Source of the DNA: Conchocele bisecta | Lineage: Eukaryota > Mollusca > Bivalvia > Lucinida > Thyasiridae | Reading direction: 5' to 3' | NCBI GenBank assembly: GCA_029237695.1 | Contig: CM055280.1 | Span: forward strand, 33,204,616 to 33,268,615 | DNA: 64,000 nt | Translations under genes and position numbers: made by a program | The notes under the pieces: model-generated | Database searches by the model: none | What the model saw: only the letters and a program-made list of their open reading frames with translations | What the model was told of the DNA's origin: nothing | Shown here: positions 1 through 10,246 of the stretch, one piece after another | Layout: every line of letters begins with the position of its first letter | Numbering within the stretch: position 1 is the stretch's first letter

Positions 1-548
1 TATTTGTCAAATTTTTTCCATCCAATTGTTTAGAAACTATTCCTCATATAATGATTAATGAACTAATCCGAAAATTAGCATGAGCCAGGCTATGCCATTT
101 ACTTAGGGTGAATGGGTTAAAATTGCTCCATAAATTAGTGAAATATTAGAAAGAACTGTAGGTAGAACCAGGGCTAAATTGGAGGTGTGCGTGACATATT
201 CTTTGCCTAACATTATACAGTAATGAAGAGACGATAATTTGCTAAACTTGCTAAACTAGGATGCGAGAACATGTGGGTTCAGATCAGAGATCAGAACCAA
301 GTAACGGGATATTTGACCTCATTTACACGAAAATATTTTCTTTGAATACATGAAATTCAAATATTTTGAGACCACAATGGATTTTCAGAATATCTGGGAC
401 AGCAACTACGGCAATTTACATGTTTTGTGGTCTGACAAATGAAAAATTATTCTGTAGACAAATTTGCATTCAATTGCCAGTGAGTTAACACATTTCATGC
501 TGATCGAGGATATGCCATTTTTATTGGGGAAAATCATAAATATTTTCT
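1..548. other. AT-rich intronic or downstream sequence
   Basis: No exon was recognised here. Bases of about 485-548 match the left arm of the TTAA hairpin family 2 (best seen at 21621-21844); the arm stops exactly where the family 1 element at 549 begins. Confidence 0.5.
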
Positions 549-791
549 TTAACCCTAAGACAGCTACACACAACGTCGTCTGCTGTTGCTTTATATCTTG
601 CCTTATATCTCAATAAAAACATGGTTTGACAGCACTTCAGAATCATTTCCTATGGAAATGATTCTGAAGTGCTGTGAAAGCATGTTGTAATTATTCCAAA
701 GTGCTGTCAAAGCATGTTTTTGATGATAAAAATGGAAAATAGAAAATAAACAGCAGACGACAAAAAAATAGGATAGCGGTGCAAGGGTTAA
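549..791. mobile_element. TTAA hairpin element, family 1
   Basis: Defining features of family 1: TTAA-flanked ends reading CCCTTAGACCGCTA and its complement, CGTCTGCTG near each end, and a core palindrome around CAGCACTTCAGAATC. This copy has TTAA at both borders (549-552, 788-791) and slightly diverged ends. The TTAA target and CCCT start are typical of piggyBac-like non-autonomous elements. No transposase is present. Confidence 0.75.
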
Positions 792-888
792 ACTTACGGA
801 CGGATGAATGGACGGATGGACGGAGGGAAGGAATGACAAAAACTATATACCCTTCGACATACTTCGTATGCCGGGGGTATAATGAGTG

Positions 889-1040
889 AGCGAGTGAATA
901 GGGTTTAACGTCCGCTTTTCTGACATAGAGGTACAAGCCTCAGGGAGTCTACACGCAGACGGGTCAACGGGGTCGTGTCCCGTATCCACCTGTCCGAGGG
1001 GGGTAAATCCCAACTTCAGAACTCAATATTTACAATGCCG
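889..1040. repeat. SINE-like interspersed repeat fragment
   Basis: This fragment matches the start of the longer copy at 21893-22345 (GTCTACACGCAGACGGGTCA and following). It is preceded by a small palindrome at 844-885 around CATACTTCGTATG. Confidence 0.5.
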
Positions 1041-1212
1041 GGGGTATAAATATTGCTGTGCCATTAGCAAGTTATTGAAGGAAAGAAACGTGAAAATGAC
1101 ATCAAATATTACATTATTTTGTTCTGAAATCACGACATTCCACATCCTGCAACAGCACTGGACTTTAGGTGCATGCGTGACTGTCTGCTCCACATTTTTC
1201 TGCCGACAAACT

Positions 1213-1338
1213 GTTGAGAACAAAAATACCCCCTTTTCATAAATGGACTCGTCTAAAAATATTTTTGTGATGGTTAGATTGGTTTCAAAATTAACATATC
1301 AAAATCCATTCCAGTTACTTAGGGGTGAAAGGGTTAAA
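1213..1338. mobile_element. TTAA hairpin family 3, right-end fragment
   Basis: The sequence from CCCCCTTTTCATAAATGGAC to GGGTGAAAGGGTTAA matches the right half of the complete copy at 12467-12715. Confidence 0.6.
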
Positions 1339-1344
1339 TGCATT

Positions 1345-1790
1345 AAATCCAAAAAGTATTTAAATGTAAATACATTTTCATCAATAACAAAAGTCACCCT
1401 CCAAACATTTTGATATGATGAAATTCCATAAAATATTGATTTTACTGTGAAAAAACAATTTTCCTACATAATAGACTTTTCAAAATAATTTTGGAATTTG
1501 TGGACCGATTTTAAAAATCTAATGTTTGTGTTCTTAGTTACATCATTCCAAGCTATCTGTCCAGGTTTTGGAGTCAATTTCCATTTTTTTTTTTTTTCTC
1601 GACCCTCCACCTCAATAAAATCAATATTTGATGGAATTTTACAAAATAAAAAATAACTTGGAGGGTGACTTTTCTGTTATTGAGGAAAAAATACTTACAT
1701 TTAAATATTTTTTAGACTTAATGTGTTTAATATCCAAATGTTTGTTGGCAGAAAAATGTGGAAGAGACAGTAGGTGATTTAAAAGCGGTG
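1345..1790. mobile_element. Inverted-repeat element sharing arms with 59694-60222
   Basis: Left and right arms are inverted copies (AAAAGTCACCCTCCAA against TTGGAGGGTGACTTTT). The longer relative at 59694-60222 keeps CTGTCTGTTCCACG at its end. No ORF of note. Confidence 0.6.
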
Positions 1791-1870
1791 CCCTAAAACA
1801 AGTGTGAAATGACGTCAGTGATGACGATTTTACCAGGTAACTAGATCTGCATTACAAGCGAATACAAGCT

Positions 1871-2032
1871 AAACGATTACAAATTGCTCTTTCAGACATT
1901 GAAACTGATACACTGTTTCATGGTCATTCAGGATTTAAAAACTACTTACTACCGATAACAAATCGCTCTTTCAGACCTTGATACTGATACATTGTATCAC
2001 GGTCAATCCGGATTTAAAAACTACTTTCCTGA
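1871..2032. repeat. Two-copy 79-bp direct duplication
   Basis: The segment around TTGCTCTTTCAGAC recurs 79 bases later with scattered substitutions, and both copies end in GGATTTAAAAACTACTT. It is an old local duplication. Confidence 0.55.
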
Positions 2033-2388
2033 CGATTCAGTGGTCGAACAATGATGGTACAAAATGATGTTTGCATAAAGGCACAACATAGAAAAGTGTT
2101 TATTTCAACAAAAAAAACATTTTAAACTTGTCAATTCTGCATAAAACGTTACCTGATAAACAGAAAACCATGCTAGTATCATTTAATATCATATTTATCA
2201 GGCTCGGCTCGGAAACGGTAGGAATTCCTTGGCAAGCCTCGTAATTCCTATGTGTTTCTGAGCCTCACCTGATAAACTTAATACCAACAGCATGGCATTC
2301 TTTAGGTCTAAACCACATTCGATCAACAAAAAGGTGAATTAACGGTGAATTTAAAGTAGCGGCATGAAACTGGGGTCAACCAATTTAC

Positions 2389-2418
2389 CGGCTGGGATGT
2401 TGTAGTTGCTATGGATAC
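2389..2418 (-). CDS. Candidate 30-nt hinge exon (weak)
   Basis: On the minus strand a TTTCCAG acceptor is followed by 30 nt reading VSIATTTSQP in phase 0 and then by donor GTAAAT. A Ser/Thr-rich hinge between the trimerization domain and endostatin is expected here, and the phase fits the exon at 7518-7535. Against it: the exon is tiny, the donor is not perfect, and the area is part of a local duplication (a second copy of the acceptor half lies at about 2450-2475). Treat it as a hypothesis that RNA data could settle. Confidence 0.25.
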
Positions 2419-2472
2419 CTGGAAACATGGAACATGTACATGTATGTCGGTCCGCTGTTGCTATGGATACCT

Positions 2473-2715
2473 GGGGTCCGTTTCACTAAACTTCGTACGA
2501 CTAAAATGTTCGTAAGTGCAGAATTATGATAGTCTGTAAATTCACATTAACAATGTTTTCTTGTAAACAATCGTTGGATTTACATTTATTGAGCATAGGC
2601 TGCATATGCAGCCTATGCTCGATAAATGTAAATCCATCAATTGAAATTTCCAGACGAACCATAAATTTGCACTTACGAACATTTTAGTCGTACGAAGTTT
2701 AGTGAAACGCGCCCC
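2473..2715. mobile_element. Hairpin element, GTTTCACTAAAC family
   Basis: Defining features of this family: about 245 bp, ends reading GGGCCGTTTCACTAAACTT with GTACGACTAAAATGTTCGTA just inside, and a central palindrome around GCATAGGCTGCATATGCAGC. This copy is inserted in a locally duplicated segment; GGAACATGTACA and CGGTCCGCT occur both upstream (2429-2453) and downstream (2722-2751). Confidence 0.8.
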
Positions 2716-2879
2716 TGAAATATGGAACATGTACACGTATGTCGGTCCGCTCTTTTGTTGTAACTGTTCTGAAAATCAGCTACATTTTCTATAAACAGTG
2801 TGTTGGGAAAATATTCATATTACATCTTTACACAGTGATATACTAGTATTTGCTAACTTCTTGTTAATGTCATTTAAGC

Positions 2880-3048
2880 AGGCCCGTAGCCAGGGGGGGT
2901 CGGAGCGGTCGGACGACCACCCCGCCCAGCCTCAAGATCCATGTTTTTAGCAAAAAAAGCATGCCCCGGACCCCCCTAGATACCTCAGGCCCCTTGGGCC
3001 TTCCAAACTACCCCCCCCCCCTTCAAACAGGTCTGGCTACGGGCCTGT
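2880..3048. mobile_element. Short terminal-inverted-repeat element
   Basis: Ends AGGCCCGTAGCCAG and CTGGCTACGGGCCTG are inverted copies bounding 170 bp of G/C-rich sequence. It looks like a small non-autonomous DNA element. No other copy was noticed in the window. Confidence 0.6.
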
Positions 3049-3204
3049 TTAAGTAACATGACATAGGATTCCTATTGTTCGACACTAATAGGATTGCAAT
3101 TATCACATTCTTCATTTTTTTCGCCCACTGAAAATGTACAATAATTACCATGCATGTATATTGTACCTTGGACCAGTGGATGACATTTGCGACCAGATCA
3201 GCCA

Positions 3205-3316
3205 ATGGAAATGATTCTGAAGTGCTGCCAAGCCATGTTTTCACTGAGGAAAACAGACAAAATATGAAACAAGAGCAGATGACAATTTTTACTTCCCCGC
3301 ATTCTAAGGGTTAACG
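3205..3316. mobile_element. TTAA family 1, right half only
   Basis: The sequence runs from the core (CCAATGGAAATGATTCTGAAG) to the end at GGGTTAA. The left arm is missing. Confidence 0.6.
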
Positions 3317-3366
3317 TAACGCATGAACATGCATTATGAACAAGAGACAATGTCTATACATAAATA

Positions 3367-3555
3367 CAGGGATTCCGCTGGCGATCGTCACTTTCGCAAT
3401 TGGCGATAAAAATAAACAATTGGCAATAAAAAAAAAGAACATGTTTTTTTGTTGTTTTTTTTTCTCTTTTTTTTTCGAAAATTGTAATTTTTTATCGTCA
3501 ATTGTTTATTTTTTTTGAAGTGGCGATTTTTTTATTTTCCCCAGCGGAATCCCTG
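3367..3555. mobile_element. Terminal-inverted-repeat element, CAGGGATTCCGCTGG ends
   Basis: The termini CAGGGATTCCGCTGG and CCAGCGGAATCCCTG are perfect inverted copies. The interior is A/T-rich with inverted CAATTG and ATAAAAA segments. A related inner segment occurs in the hairpin at about 25700-25775. Confidence 0.7.
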
Positions 3556-3598
3556 AAATACATACCCATACCATTGACATAGATGCTACAGAAAATCA

Positions 3599-3829
3599 TT
3601 ATCCCATTTCATGCTGAGGATACGCCATGCATTATTTTGTGAAAATCTTAAATATTTTCTTTATATGAGCTCAGAAATAAATGTCGTGACCACCATTTGA
3701 ACCGTCTCGTTGAGACGGTTCAAATGAGTGGTCACAACATATACTTTTATTGAGAAATAACAAAAATAAAATATTTAAACAATTTCATACCCGTAAAGAT
3801 GTATTCCGCATGTAATGGGTACTTATACT
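3599..3829. mobile_element. TTAA hairpin element, family 2
   Basis: Defining features of family 2: a core palindrome around GAACCGTCTCGTTGAGACGG flanked by GTGGTCACAACATATACTT, and outer ends CCCATTT / AATGGG. This copy lacks clear TTAA borders. Confidence 0.65.
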
Positions 3830-3902
3830 GGCTAATAATTATAATGTTTAATTTATTGTCACTAAAAAAAGAAACAACAATTGGTAAGCCTTTTGGCAAC
3901 AT

Positions 3903-3990
3903 ATATATAGTTGGCGTGGCCTAATGGATAAAGTATCTGCCTCACAACTGGGAGGTCGAAGGTTTGAGCCTTCACTCGGACTGATAATGG
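3903..3990 (+). repeat. tRNA-derived SINE head, tRNA-Val-like
   Basis: TGGCCTAATGGATA resembles a pol III A box and GGTTTGAGCC a B box. Between them CTGCCTCACAACTGGGAGG has the spacing of a tRNA-Val anticodon arm, and GAAGG/CCTTC could pair as a T arm. The acceptor stem does not pair convincingly and there is no CCA, so a SINE promoter region is more likely than a working tRNA. Confidence 0.45.
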
Positions 3991-4013
3991 CCGCTTGGTG
4001 AACCGCCAGCTAG

Positions 4014-4209
4014 TTAACTCTTTGCATGCTAGCGGCAAAAATATCCGCCAAACGAATTAGGAGTACCGTATATGTTTTATTTCTCTCTATAAATATGTCT
4101 TGAAATTTCATTAGAATTGAGTCCTCAGGACTGAATTCTAATGAAATTCCAAGACATATTCATGATATTTATGGGGAGAAATACAAGAAAATATGATGAA
4201 TTTTTGTCC
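4014..4209. mobile_element. TTAA hairpin element, family 4
   Basis: Defining features of family 4: TTAA followed by CTCTTTGCATGCTAGCGGC, and a core around GAATTGAGTCCTCAGGACTG. The right end of this copy is diverged. The intact copy lies at 24979-25223. Confidence 0.65.
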
Positions 4210-4274
4210 GCTAGTACCATTTGATTGCCTGCCTATCCAATGCCTGGCATATAGGATAGGAATTGGGAAGTGCT

Positions 4275-4526
4275 GGGGGCCGTAAATTTCACTAAACTTC
4301 TTACGACTAATTAAAATGTTCGTAAGTGCAAACCTATGATAGACTGTAAATTTCACATTAACAATGTTTTCTTGCAAACAATTATTGGATTTAGATTTAT
4401 TGAGCATAGGCTGCATAAGCAGCCTATGCTCAATAAATGTAAATCCATCAATTGAACTTTCCAGACGATTCCAAATTTACACTTATGAACATTTTAGTCG
4501 TACGAAGTTTAGTGAAACGGCCCCCA
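4275..4526. mobile_element. Hairpin element, GTTTCACTAAAC family
   Basis: Complete copy whose left end has diverged (GGGCCGTAAATTTCACTAAAC). The central palindrome around GCATAGGCTGCATAAGCAGC is preserved. Confidence 0.75.
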
Positions 4527-4725
4527 TATGTTCAGAGATTAGATGGTCTGACATAAGACAAAACTGATTGGCCCTTTAAACAGGGGTGACAATATAATAA
4601 ACAACATTTTACCTTTATAATCAATGTTCCCAGTAATTAACCAGTACGTACAGGGTAGTCCCATTTACAGCTGGGTAAACTGAATACCGGTGTAATAATC
4701 GTGTGACACCGGTGCTGCTCAATAA

Positions 4726-5115
4726 CAAGGTGCATGATCACGTGGTTACAACAACAACAACGTCGCCCACTCCAAAGTAAGTATCATTTGATAGTTTCCT
4801 TAATATGCAACGGATTTTGATGAAATATGGCGCAGCAAACGCGTCTTCATGAGCTGCATTTGTTGGTCTATGGAGTTTGGCACAGACTTATGTCGTTTTT
4901 GCGAAGAATCGATTTCCGTGTCTGGAAATCGATTCTTCGCAAAAACGACAGAAGTTTGGGCGAAAATACAGAGACCACCAAATGCGCCTTAACAAGATGC
5001 GTTTGATGCACCATATTTCATCAAAATCCGTTACGTAATAAGGACACTATAAAAGAATACGTACTTTGAATCGGTACTTGTTGTTGTTGTTAGTACCACG
5101 TGATCATACACCTTG
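4726..5115. mobile_element. Hairpin element, CAAGGTGCATGATCACGTGG family
   Basis: Defining features: about 390 bp, termini CAAGGTGCATGATCACGTGG and CCACGTGATCATACACCTTG, (CAA)n/(TTG)n just inside the ends, and a core palindrome around GTCGTTTTTGCGAAGAATCG. This copy appears complete. No transposase ORF. Confidence 0.8.
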
Positions 5116-5160
5116 AATAATACAAGGATACAATGCATGCCTCCAGCGATGCTTACACCC

Positions 5161-5865
5161 ATGACCATTCAATTAACAGTCCACGTCCCCACTACCAGGC
5201 TATTACATGACCATTCAATTAACAGCCCACGTCCCCACTACCAGGCTATTACATGACCATTCAATTAACAGCCCACGTCCCCACTACCAGGCTATAACAT
5301 GACCATTCAATTAACGACCCACGTCCCCACTCCCAGGCCTCTTATATGACCATCATTAATCCCCATGGCCCACAGTCAATCCCCACTGGCCATTGCGTCC
5401 CCACTACATGACCATTCAAAATTAACATCCCACGTCCCCAACCTACCAGGCTATTCCATTCATTAACAGCCCACGTCCCCAATACAGGCACGTCCCCATT
5501 GACAGGCAATTACTGACCATTCCCAATTAACCTGACCCACGTCCCCCACTACCAGGCTATTATATACCCCTTTCCAATTAACCACCCACGGTCCCCACTA
5601 CCAGGCTATTACATGGCCATTCCATTAAACAAGCCCACGTTCCCCCTCTAACCAGGCCCTATTACATGACCATACCCCAATTACAGCCCACGTCCCCCCT
5701 ACCAGGGGCTTTATAACATGAACCATTTCAATTAACAGCCCACGTCCCTCACCCTACCATGCTATTATATCCCCATTCAATACAGCCCACGTCCCCACTA
5801 CCAGGCTATTTATTACATGACCATTCAATTAACAGCCCACGTCCCCACTACCAGGCTATTACGGT
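5161..5865. repeat. 46-bp minisatellite, about 15 units
   Basis: Units contain CCCACGTCCCCACTACCAGG and repeat every 46 bases (for example ATGACCATTC at 5161 and 5207). The first four and last two units are nearly identical. Units between about 5330 and 5770 carry many single-base insertions and deletions. Confidence 0.9.
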
Positions 5866-6066
5866 CCATACATACTTTTGTTGATATGCAGCTATCTTGC
5901 CGACTATATGTATAGTTTAATTTTATCATTCTATCCACAGTTAGAAGATATGGTCTAGACTGCAGAATTGGTCCACCACCTTTCTCACCCGACACTAACA
6001 TTAGGGCGTGAGCCATAAAAAAAAAGGTCCTAGCTTTTAAGTTATAGCGTAATATAACTCCTAACA
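5866..6066. other. Unannotated intronic sequence
   Basis: No exon, repeat family or structure was recognised here. The 80-codon open frame on the minus strand shows no domain and has no splice context. Confidence 0.4.
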
Positions 6067-6314
6067 TTAACCCTTAGACCGCTATCTTATGTTTATTTTC
6101 TATTTTTATCATGAAAAACATGCTTTGACAGCACTTTAGAATAACTTACAACATGGTTTGACAGCACTTCAGAATCATTTCCATTGGAAATGATTCTGAA
6201 GTGCTGTCAAACCATGTATTAATTGACAAATAAGGATATATATAAGATATATATATATAAGATACACAAGCAACAGCAAACAACAATTGTTGTGAGTAGC
6301 GGTCTAAGGGTTAT
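6067..6314. mobile_element. TTAA family 1 copy with internal (AT)n
   Basis: The left end is TTAA plus CCCTTAGACCGCTA; the right end is TAGCGGTCTAAGGG followed by TTAT. A short run of TATATA at about 6237-6258 expands the right arm. Confidence 0.75.
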
Positions 6315-6631
6315 CAATAGGTTCATGGTCAGGTTTAGATATCAGGGACATACCAAGGTAAAGTTAGGGTTAGTGTTGTCAACAAAGTGGCGGACCAATT
6401 CGCTCCGAAGATATGAAGATATTGTTGGCCAGGTATTGTTCTCACTTCGCTTTGAAAGCATTTCACTCGATTTGTAGTGAGATTGTAATCATATTATTAA
6501 AGAGAGTTCCTGTGGCTAAGCTACCCCACCACCACCTACTACATCATTAATCCCACCCACCCCAACTACCTTAAATCGGATTCAGAATGTAGGTAGTGTT
6601 TCCTCCAGCCTGTTTTAGCATGGTGACACGT

Positions 6632-6719
6632 CATGACTAAATTTGGTGGTGCCATGACCAAATTTGGTGGTGCCATGACCAAATTTGGTGGCATCATGTT
6701 TAAATTTGGTGGCGCCATG
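6632..6719. repeat. 21-bp tandem repeat, four units
   Basis: Units read CATGACCAAATTTGGTGGTGC with few changes. Because 21 is divisible by three, short periodic open frames appear on both strands. These are not considered genes. Confidence 0.85.
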
Positions 6720-7186
6720 TCACATGCAATTATTTTCGAAATATCGAGTACACATGTTAATTCTTTCATTTTCTGCAGCAGCAGCAGCATGTTACTACCA
6801 AATTCAGCAACGCTATAATAGACTGGGACAAATGCTATTTTTTCAATTCAGTCCAGAAATATCGAGACAAAAAATCCATGCAGAATAACAGTTTTAAACA
6901 ATCGGAGCACAAGCAAAATAATTTACTGTCTGAGTGACTAACCCTTAAAAGACGATTCTCATGTGCAGTCATAAACATTTCAATGTGAAACATGGATAAC
7001 TGAAGTGAAACAGCAGATGAAAAAAATTTAATTCCGCATTGTTAAGTGAAAAATTATTTTGTGTGCACTCCGCCCCTTCCCATAAACAGTGTGGCAGTCA
7101 TATTATATAAGTGGCGATTTCAAAATTATTTTACTAGAACTGTATATAAAACAGGGTAATTTTATTGTATACACAGAATGTGCTCT
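6720..7186. other. Intronic sequence with a half hairpin element
   Basis: About 6940-7050 resembles half of the family 1 variant with CGATTCTCATGTGC (complete at 42926-43144). Nothing else was recognised. Confidence 0.4.
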
Positions 7187-7405
7187 TTAACCCTTTGAAC
7201 CCGAAAGCCCGCTATATATAGCAAACAGTGCAGATCCAGATGAGCCGGCTCGTAACGAGCCGTCTCATCAGGATCTGCACTTTTTGAAAGTAATTTTCAT
7301 ATTTTATTTAGAACAAAAAATACCCCCTTTTCATAAATGGACTATGTGTAGTCTGAAAACCATTTTGTGACAGTTGGATTGGTTGCAAAATTAACATATC
7401 GTTTT
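7187..7405. mobile_element. TTAA hairpin element, family 3, truncated
   Basis: Defining features of family 3: TTAA plus CCCTTTGAACCCGAAAGCCC, a core palindrome around GAGCCGGCTCGTAACGAGCC, and a right end GGGTGAAAGGG plus TTAA. This copy loses its right end after AAATTAACATATC. Confidence 0.7.
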
Positions 7406-7517
7406 TTTTGGCAGATCTTGGTAAAAATATTCTGAGATCAACGCCGTATTTTGGTCACATGATTCCCACATTGATAAACGAACGAACGAAACAAGAACGA
7501 GGGTGCAGCTAACATAC

Positions 7518-7535
7518 CGTGGTCGTCTCGTTGTC
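7518..7535 (-). CDS. COL15A1/COL18A1-like: Multiplexin hinge microexon, 18 nt (DNETTT)
   Basis: On the minus strand a good acceptor (ACCATTTTCCAG) precedes 18 nt reading DNETTT in phase 0, followed by donor GTATGT. It lies 2 kb downstream of the LGSDLIP exon and keeps its phase. A short Thr-rich piece fits the protease-sensitive hinge between trimerization domain and endostatin. The evidence is only splice signals, phase and composition, so a chance match cannot be excluded. Confidence 0.5.
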
Positions 7536-7679
7536 CTGGAAAATGGTTACCACGGTTACAGTAGACTATACAGTTATAATACTTCTAATATAAAGTGACG
7601 AAAATGATAAAAATGACTAATACAAGTGCAACATTACAAACAGAAAATAATACAGTGTCACTATATCAATATAATATTA

Positions 7680-7900
7680 TTAACCCAGTATTAGCAGTAC
7701 GTTTTTTCCCTTACGGAAAATTCTAAATATTTTTATTATTTCTTCTCAGAAGTATATTTTGCGACCATCATTTGAACCGTCTCATCGAGACGGTTCAAAT
7801 GAGTGGTCACAACATATACTTTGGATGAGAAACGAGAAAATATTTGGAAAATATTTGGAAAATATTTGGAAAATATTTGGAAAATATTTGGAATTTTTTA
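7680..7900. mobile_element. TTAA family 2 copy with 11-bp tandem arm
   Basis: TTAACCCAGTATTAGCAG begins the copy and the core palindrome GACGGTTC is intact. The right arm contains five units of GGAAAATATTT (about 7843-7896), a local amplification of a segment of the arm. Confidence 0.7.
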
Positions 7901-8129
7901 CAATCCCTTTGGTTTTTTGTAGGTAATAATGGGCTAATAACATATTCTACTTTTAATATGAGTTTAAGTATGGAAATGTAAAGGCACAGCGTCTCAGATG
8001 ATGTCTCAGTTATTCAATATGCGTTTCCTCTGTTTATGGACGGCGATTGATCTATATGAACCAAACACACCATTTTATTTGATCAAATTCTTAAGAGCTT
8101 GTGTTATATTCTAATTTCTTTATATACTA

Positions 8130-8608
8130 CCATAGATAAACAGGGGAGATAATTTGGTAATGCATTTCTGGTATTACTTTATCATGAAGCACAACTTGTG
8201 AAACATAACTTGTTTGGTATGAAATGACAATACTATACCACCAAATAAGTTTCAATTCTAGACACAAGTTGAATTAATTGAATACCGTATTTATTCTAAT
8301 AGTAGCTCCCCTCAGTCAAATTATTTTATTTCACATAGTAAAGTCATCACAAAATCCAAGTGTTCGTTTTATGTAATTATACTGCCAAAACTAATGCAGA
8401 CAAATGCATAGCCCCAGGGACGTTTAGTCGAATAATTATGGTAACATTAAATTAGCAACTATTGATTGTACAAAAATGAGCATTCACAATGCCAGTTAGT
8501 TTTCATAATTTCACAACTACCGGTAAAAGCATTATGTTTCATAAATTGTGCTTGCTGTTGAAGTAATTGCAGAAATGTATTACACATTATCTCCCCTATT
8601 TATCTCAG
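8130..8608. mobile_element. Inverted-repeat element with GATAAACAGGGGAGATAA ends
   Basis: The left end (GATAAACAGGGGAGATAA) and right end (TTATCTCCCCTATTTATC) are inverted copies. Inner arms such as CACAACTTGTGAAACAT also recur inverted. No coding sequence was seen. Confidence 0.6.
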
Positions 8609-8861
8609 AAGTGTGATAAAATATTGGTAAATACAGCACAAACTAGTTAGAAGTCATTCAAATCAAATGCATGTAATTGATACAAGTCAGTTGCAAGAAA
8701 CTCACAATTTGAATATCCGAGACATCATCGGCAACATAATGCCTTTAAAGGCCAATAAAATAGAAAACTTACATTTTAAAGATATATTTTGTAAACTGAT
8801 AGACAATGACAAACAAGGCAGAAAACCCTACCCAAAAATAACAATCAGAACAAAGGTTAGG

Positions 8862-9018
8862 CTAAAAAAAATTAATGTTTAGATTCTCACCCCGCCTGCC
8901 CCTACAGTAGGGTTTTTATTTAAAAAAAAATAATTAAAAATAATTAATTAAAAGGTAAAATTTACGAGAATTTTTCCCCAAAATTTGGATGAGAATCTAA
9001 ACATTAATTTTTTGTAGC
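8862..9018. mobile_element. Short hairpin element
   Basis: AATTAATGTTTAGATTCTCA at the left is the inverted copy of TGAGAATCTAAACATTAATT at the right. The middle is A/T-rich. Confidence 0.65.
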
Positions 9019-9184
9019 CTTATGCAAGTTTTCATATTTGAACATTTAAAGCAAATTTATGCCAATATTTTCCAACCAAATTCAGACAATCACAATAAAA
9101 CAAATTTGAATGAAAATAAAGATATTTGTTTACATTTCGAATATATAAAAAATAAAGTTCATTAAGTAGAATATAAATAATTAT

Positions 9185-9365
9185 AAAAAACTAGATGGCC
9201 GCATGTCGCGCCGCTGAGGCTTTCATAGTATACTGAAAAACTTTAACCCAAAACTTTCGGACACACTACATACGGACGGACGGACGGACGGACGGACGGA
9301 CGGACGGACGGACGGACGCCAATGTGCCGACTATATCGCGCAGTCCGCAAGAGGGTTGCGACAAT
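9185..9365. repeat. Interspersed repeat with (ACGG)n core
   Basis: CTAGATGGCCGCATGTCGCG through GCGCAGTCCGCAAGAGGG surrounds about twelve ACGG units. A related copy without the expansion lies at 39300-39425. Confidence 0.6.
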
Positions 9366-9568
9366 AATTGCTCATTAAAAAAGTTCAACATTTTTTAACT
9401 GGGTAACCATCTATTATTTTTACATGCAGTTTTCAGCATTCATTTAATTTAATCAAATTATATCATTTAAAGATATAAAAAAAAGTTGTTTTATTGACCT
9501 GTACGATGTTTGGATGTATGTGAAGTTGAAACGTAATACATGTACAATGGACAACACACGTGACTTAC

Positions 9569-9610
9569 CGGTTTTGTTGGTGATAGGAGCGGAATAAGGT
9601 CACTGCCGAG
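9569..9610 (-). CDS. COL15A1/COL18A1-like: Multiplexin exon after the trimerization domain (LGSDLIP)
   Basis: The 42-nt exon has acceptor CTGCTGTCTTTCAG and a perfect donor GTAAGT. It reads LGSDLIPLLSPTKP in phase 0 and directly continues RVSQGWRSIT from the exon at 13689-13820. Vertebrate collagens XV and XVIII have an LG-x-LIP-x-P segment at exactly this point, just after the trimerization fold, which supports both the exon and the gene identity. The Pro/Ser/Thr-rich end begins the hinge. Confidence 0.8.
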
Positions 9611-9654
9611 CTGAAAGACAGCAGGTTAAACACGGCTATGTAGAAGCGGTATAT

Positions 9655-9862
9655 AGCGTTTATTTCACTATCCGGTTGAAATACAGCATTTACTTCCCCG
9701 AATATGTTTGCAAATCCGATAAAGAAACAAGTGCATAGCACTTGTTTCTTTATCGGATTTTCAAACATCGACAGAAGTAAATCCTGTATTTAAAAATGAT
9801 AATTTTGTCAGTCATTTCTAAATACAAGATTTATTTCAGGTGGATGTTGGTAAATCCGATAA
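9655..9862. mobile_element. Hairpin element, AAATCCGATAAAGAAAC family
   Basis: A palindrome is centred near 9728 (AAGTGCATAGCACTT) with arms AAATCCGATAAAGAAACAAG. A third copy of the arm follows at 9851. The hairpin at 20510-20640 is a relative. Confidence 0.65.
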
Positions 9863-9892
9863 AGAAACCAAGTGTGTAACATTCGTTTAATT

Positions 9893-10136
9893 ATATGTGG
9901 CTGCAACCGGAGAAATGGGGCTTATGGGTTTTGCGACCAGTGTAGATCCAGATCAGCCTGTGCATCCGCACAGTCTGATCAGGATCTGCACAGTTCGCCA
10001 TTCCACCAATGAAACACACGCCATGCTTCTGACAAGCAATTTTGATCATTGTCAGGCTACAGGAGTGTGCTATTTGATCAGGAGCTGCACTGGTCACAAA
10101 TCCCATAAGCCCCCTTTCTCCAGTCACAGCCACATA
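9893..10136. mobile_element. Hairpin element, GTGGCTGTGACTGGAGAAAT family
   Basis: Defining features: termini ATGTGGCTGTGACTGGAG and its complement, inner arms GTTTTGCGACCAGTGTAG, and GATCAGGATCTGCAC motifs. This copy is complete at 244 bp. Short open frames on both strands inside it have no recognisable product. Confidence 0.8.
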
Positions 10137-10246
10137 TGATTTACGAATACTGGGAGAAACCAATCACAGAGACATATGAACAAGTCAGTAGCAAGGCACT
10201 ATATCTACAATGTATTTATATTTTTTTAGTTTATTTGTTTGCTCAA

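Noticed and set aside
4655..4690. Possible exon between TTTACCCAG and GTACGT on the minus strand
   Set aside because: The phase 0 reading meets a TAA codon at once and the length does not fit.
5161..5865. Possible CRISPR array
   Set aside because: The repeated part fills the whole unit and there are no unique spacers. The setting is an animal intron.
6508..6545. Possible exon with GTAGGT donor on the minus strand
   Set aside because: Sequence is low-complexity G/T, no good acceptor or family resemblance.
9565..9768. 67-codon open frame beginning MFENPIKK
   Set aside because: It overlaps the real 42-nt exon in another frame and most of it is hairpin sequence.
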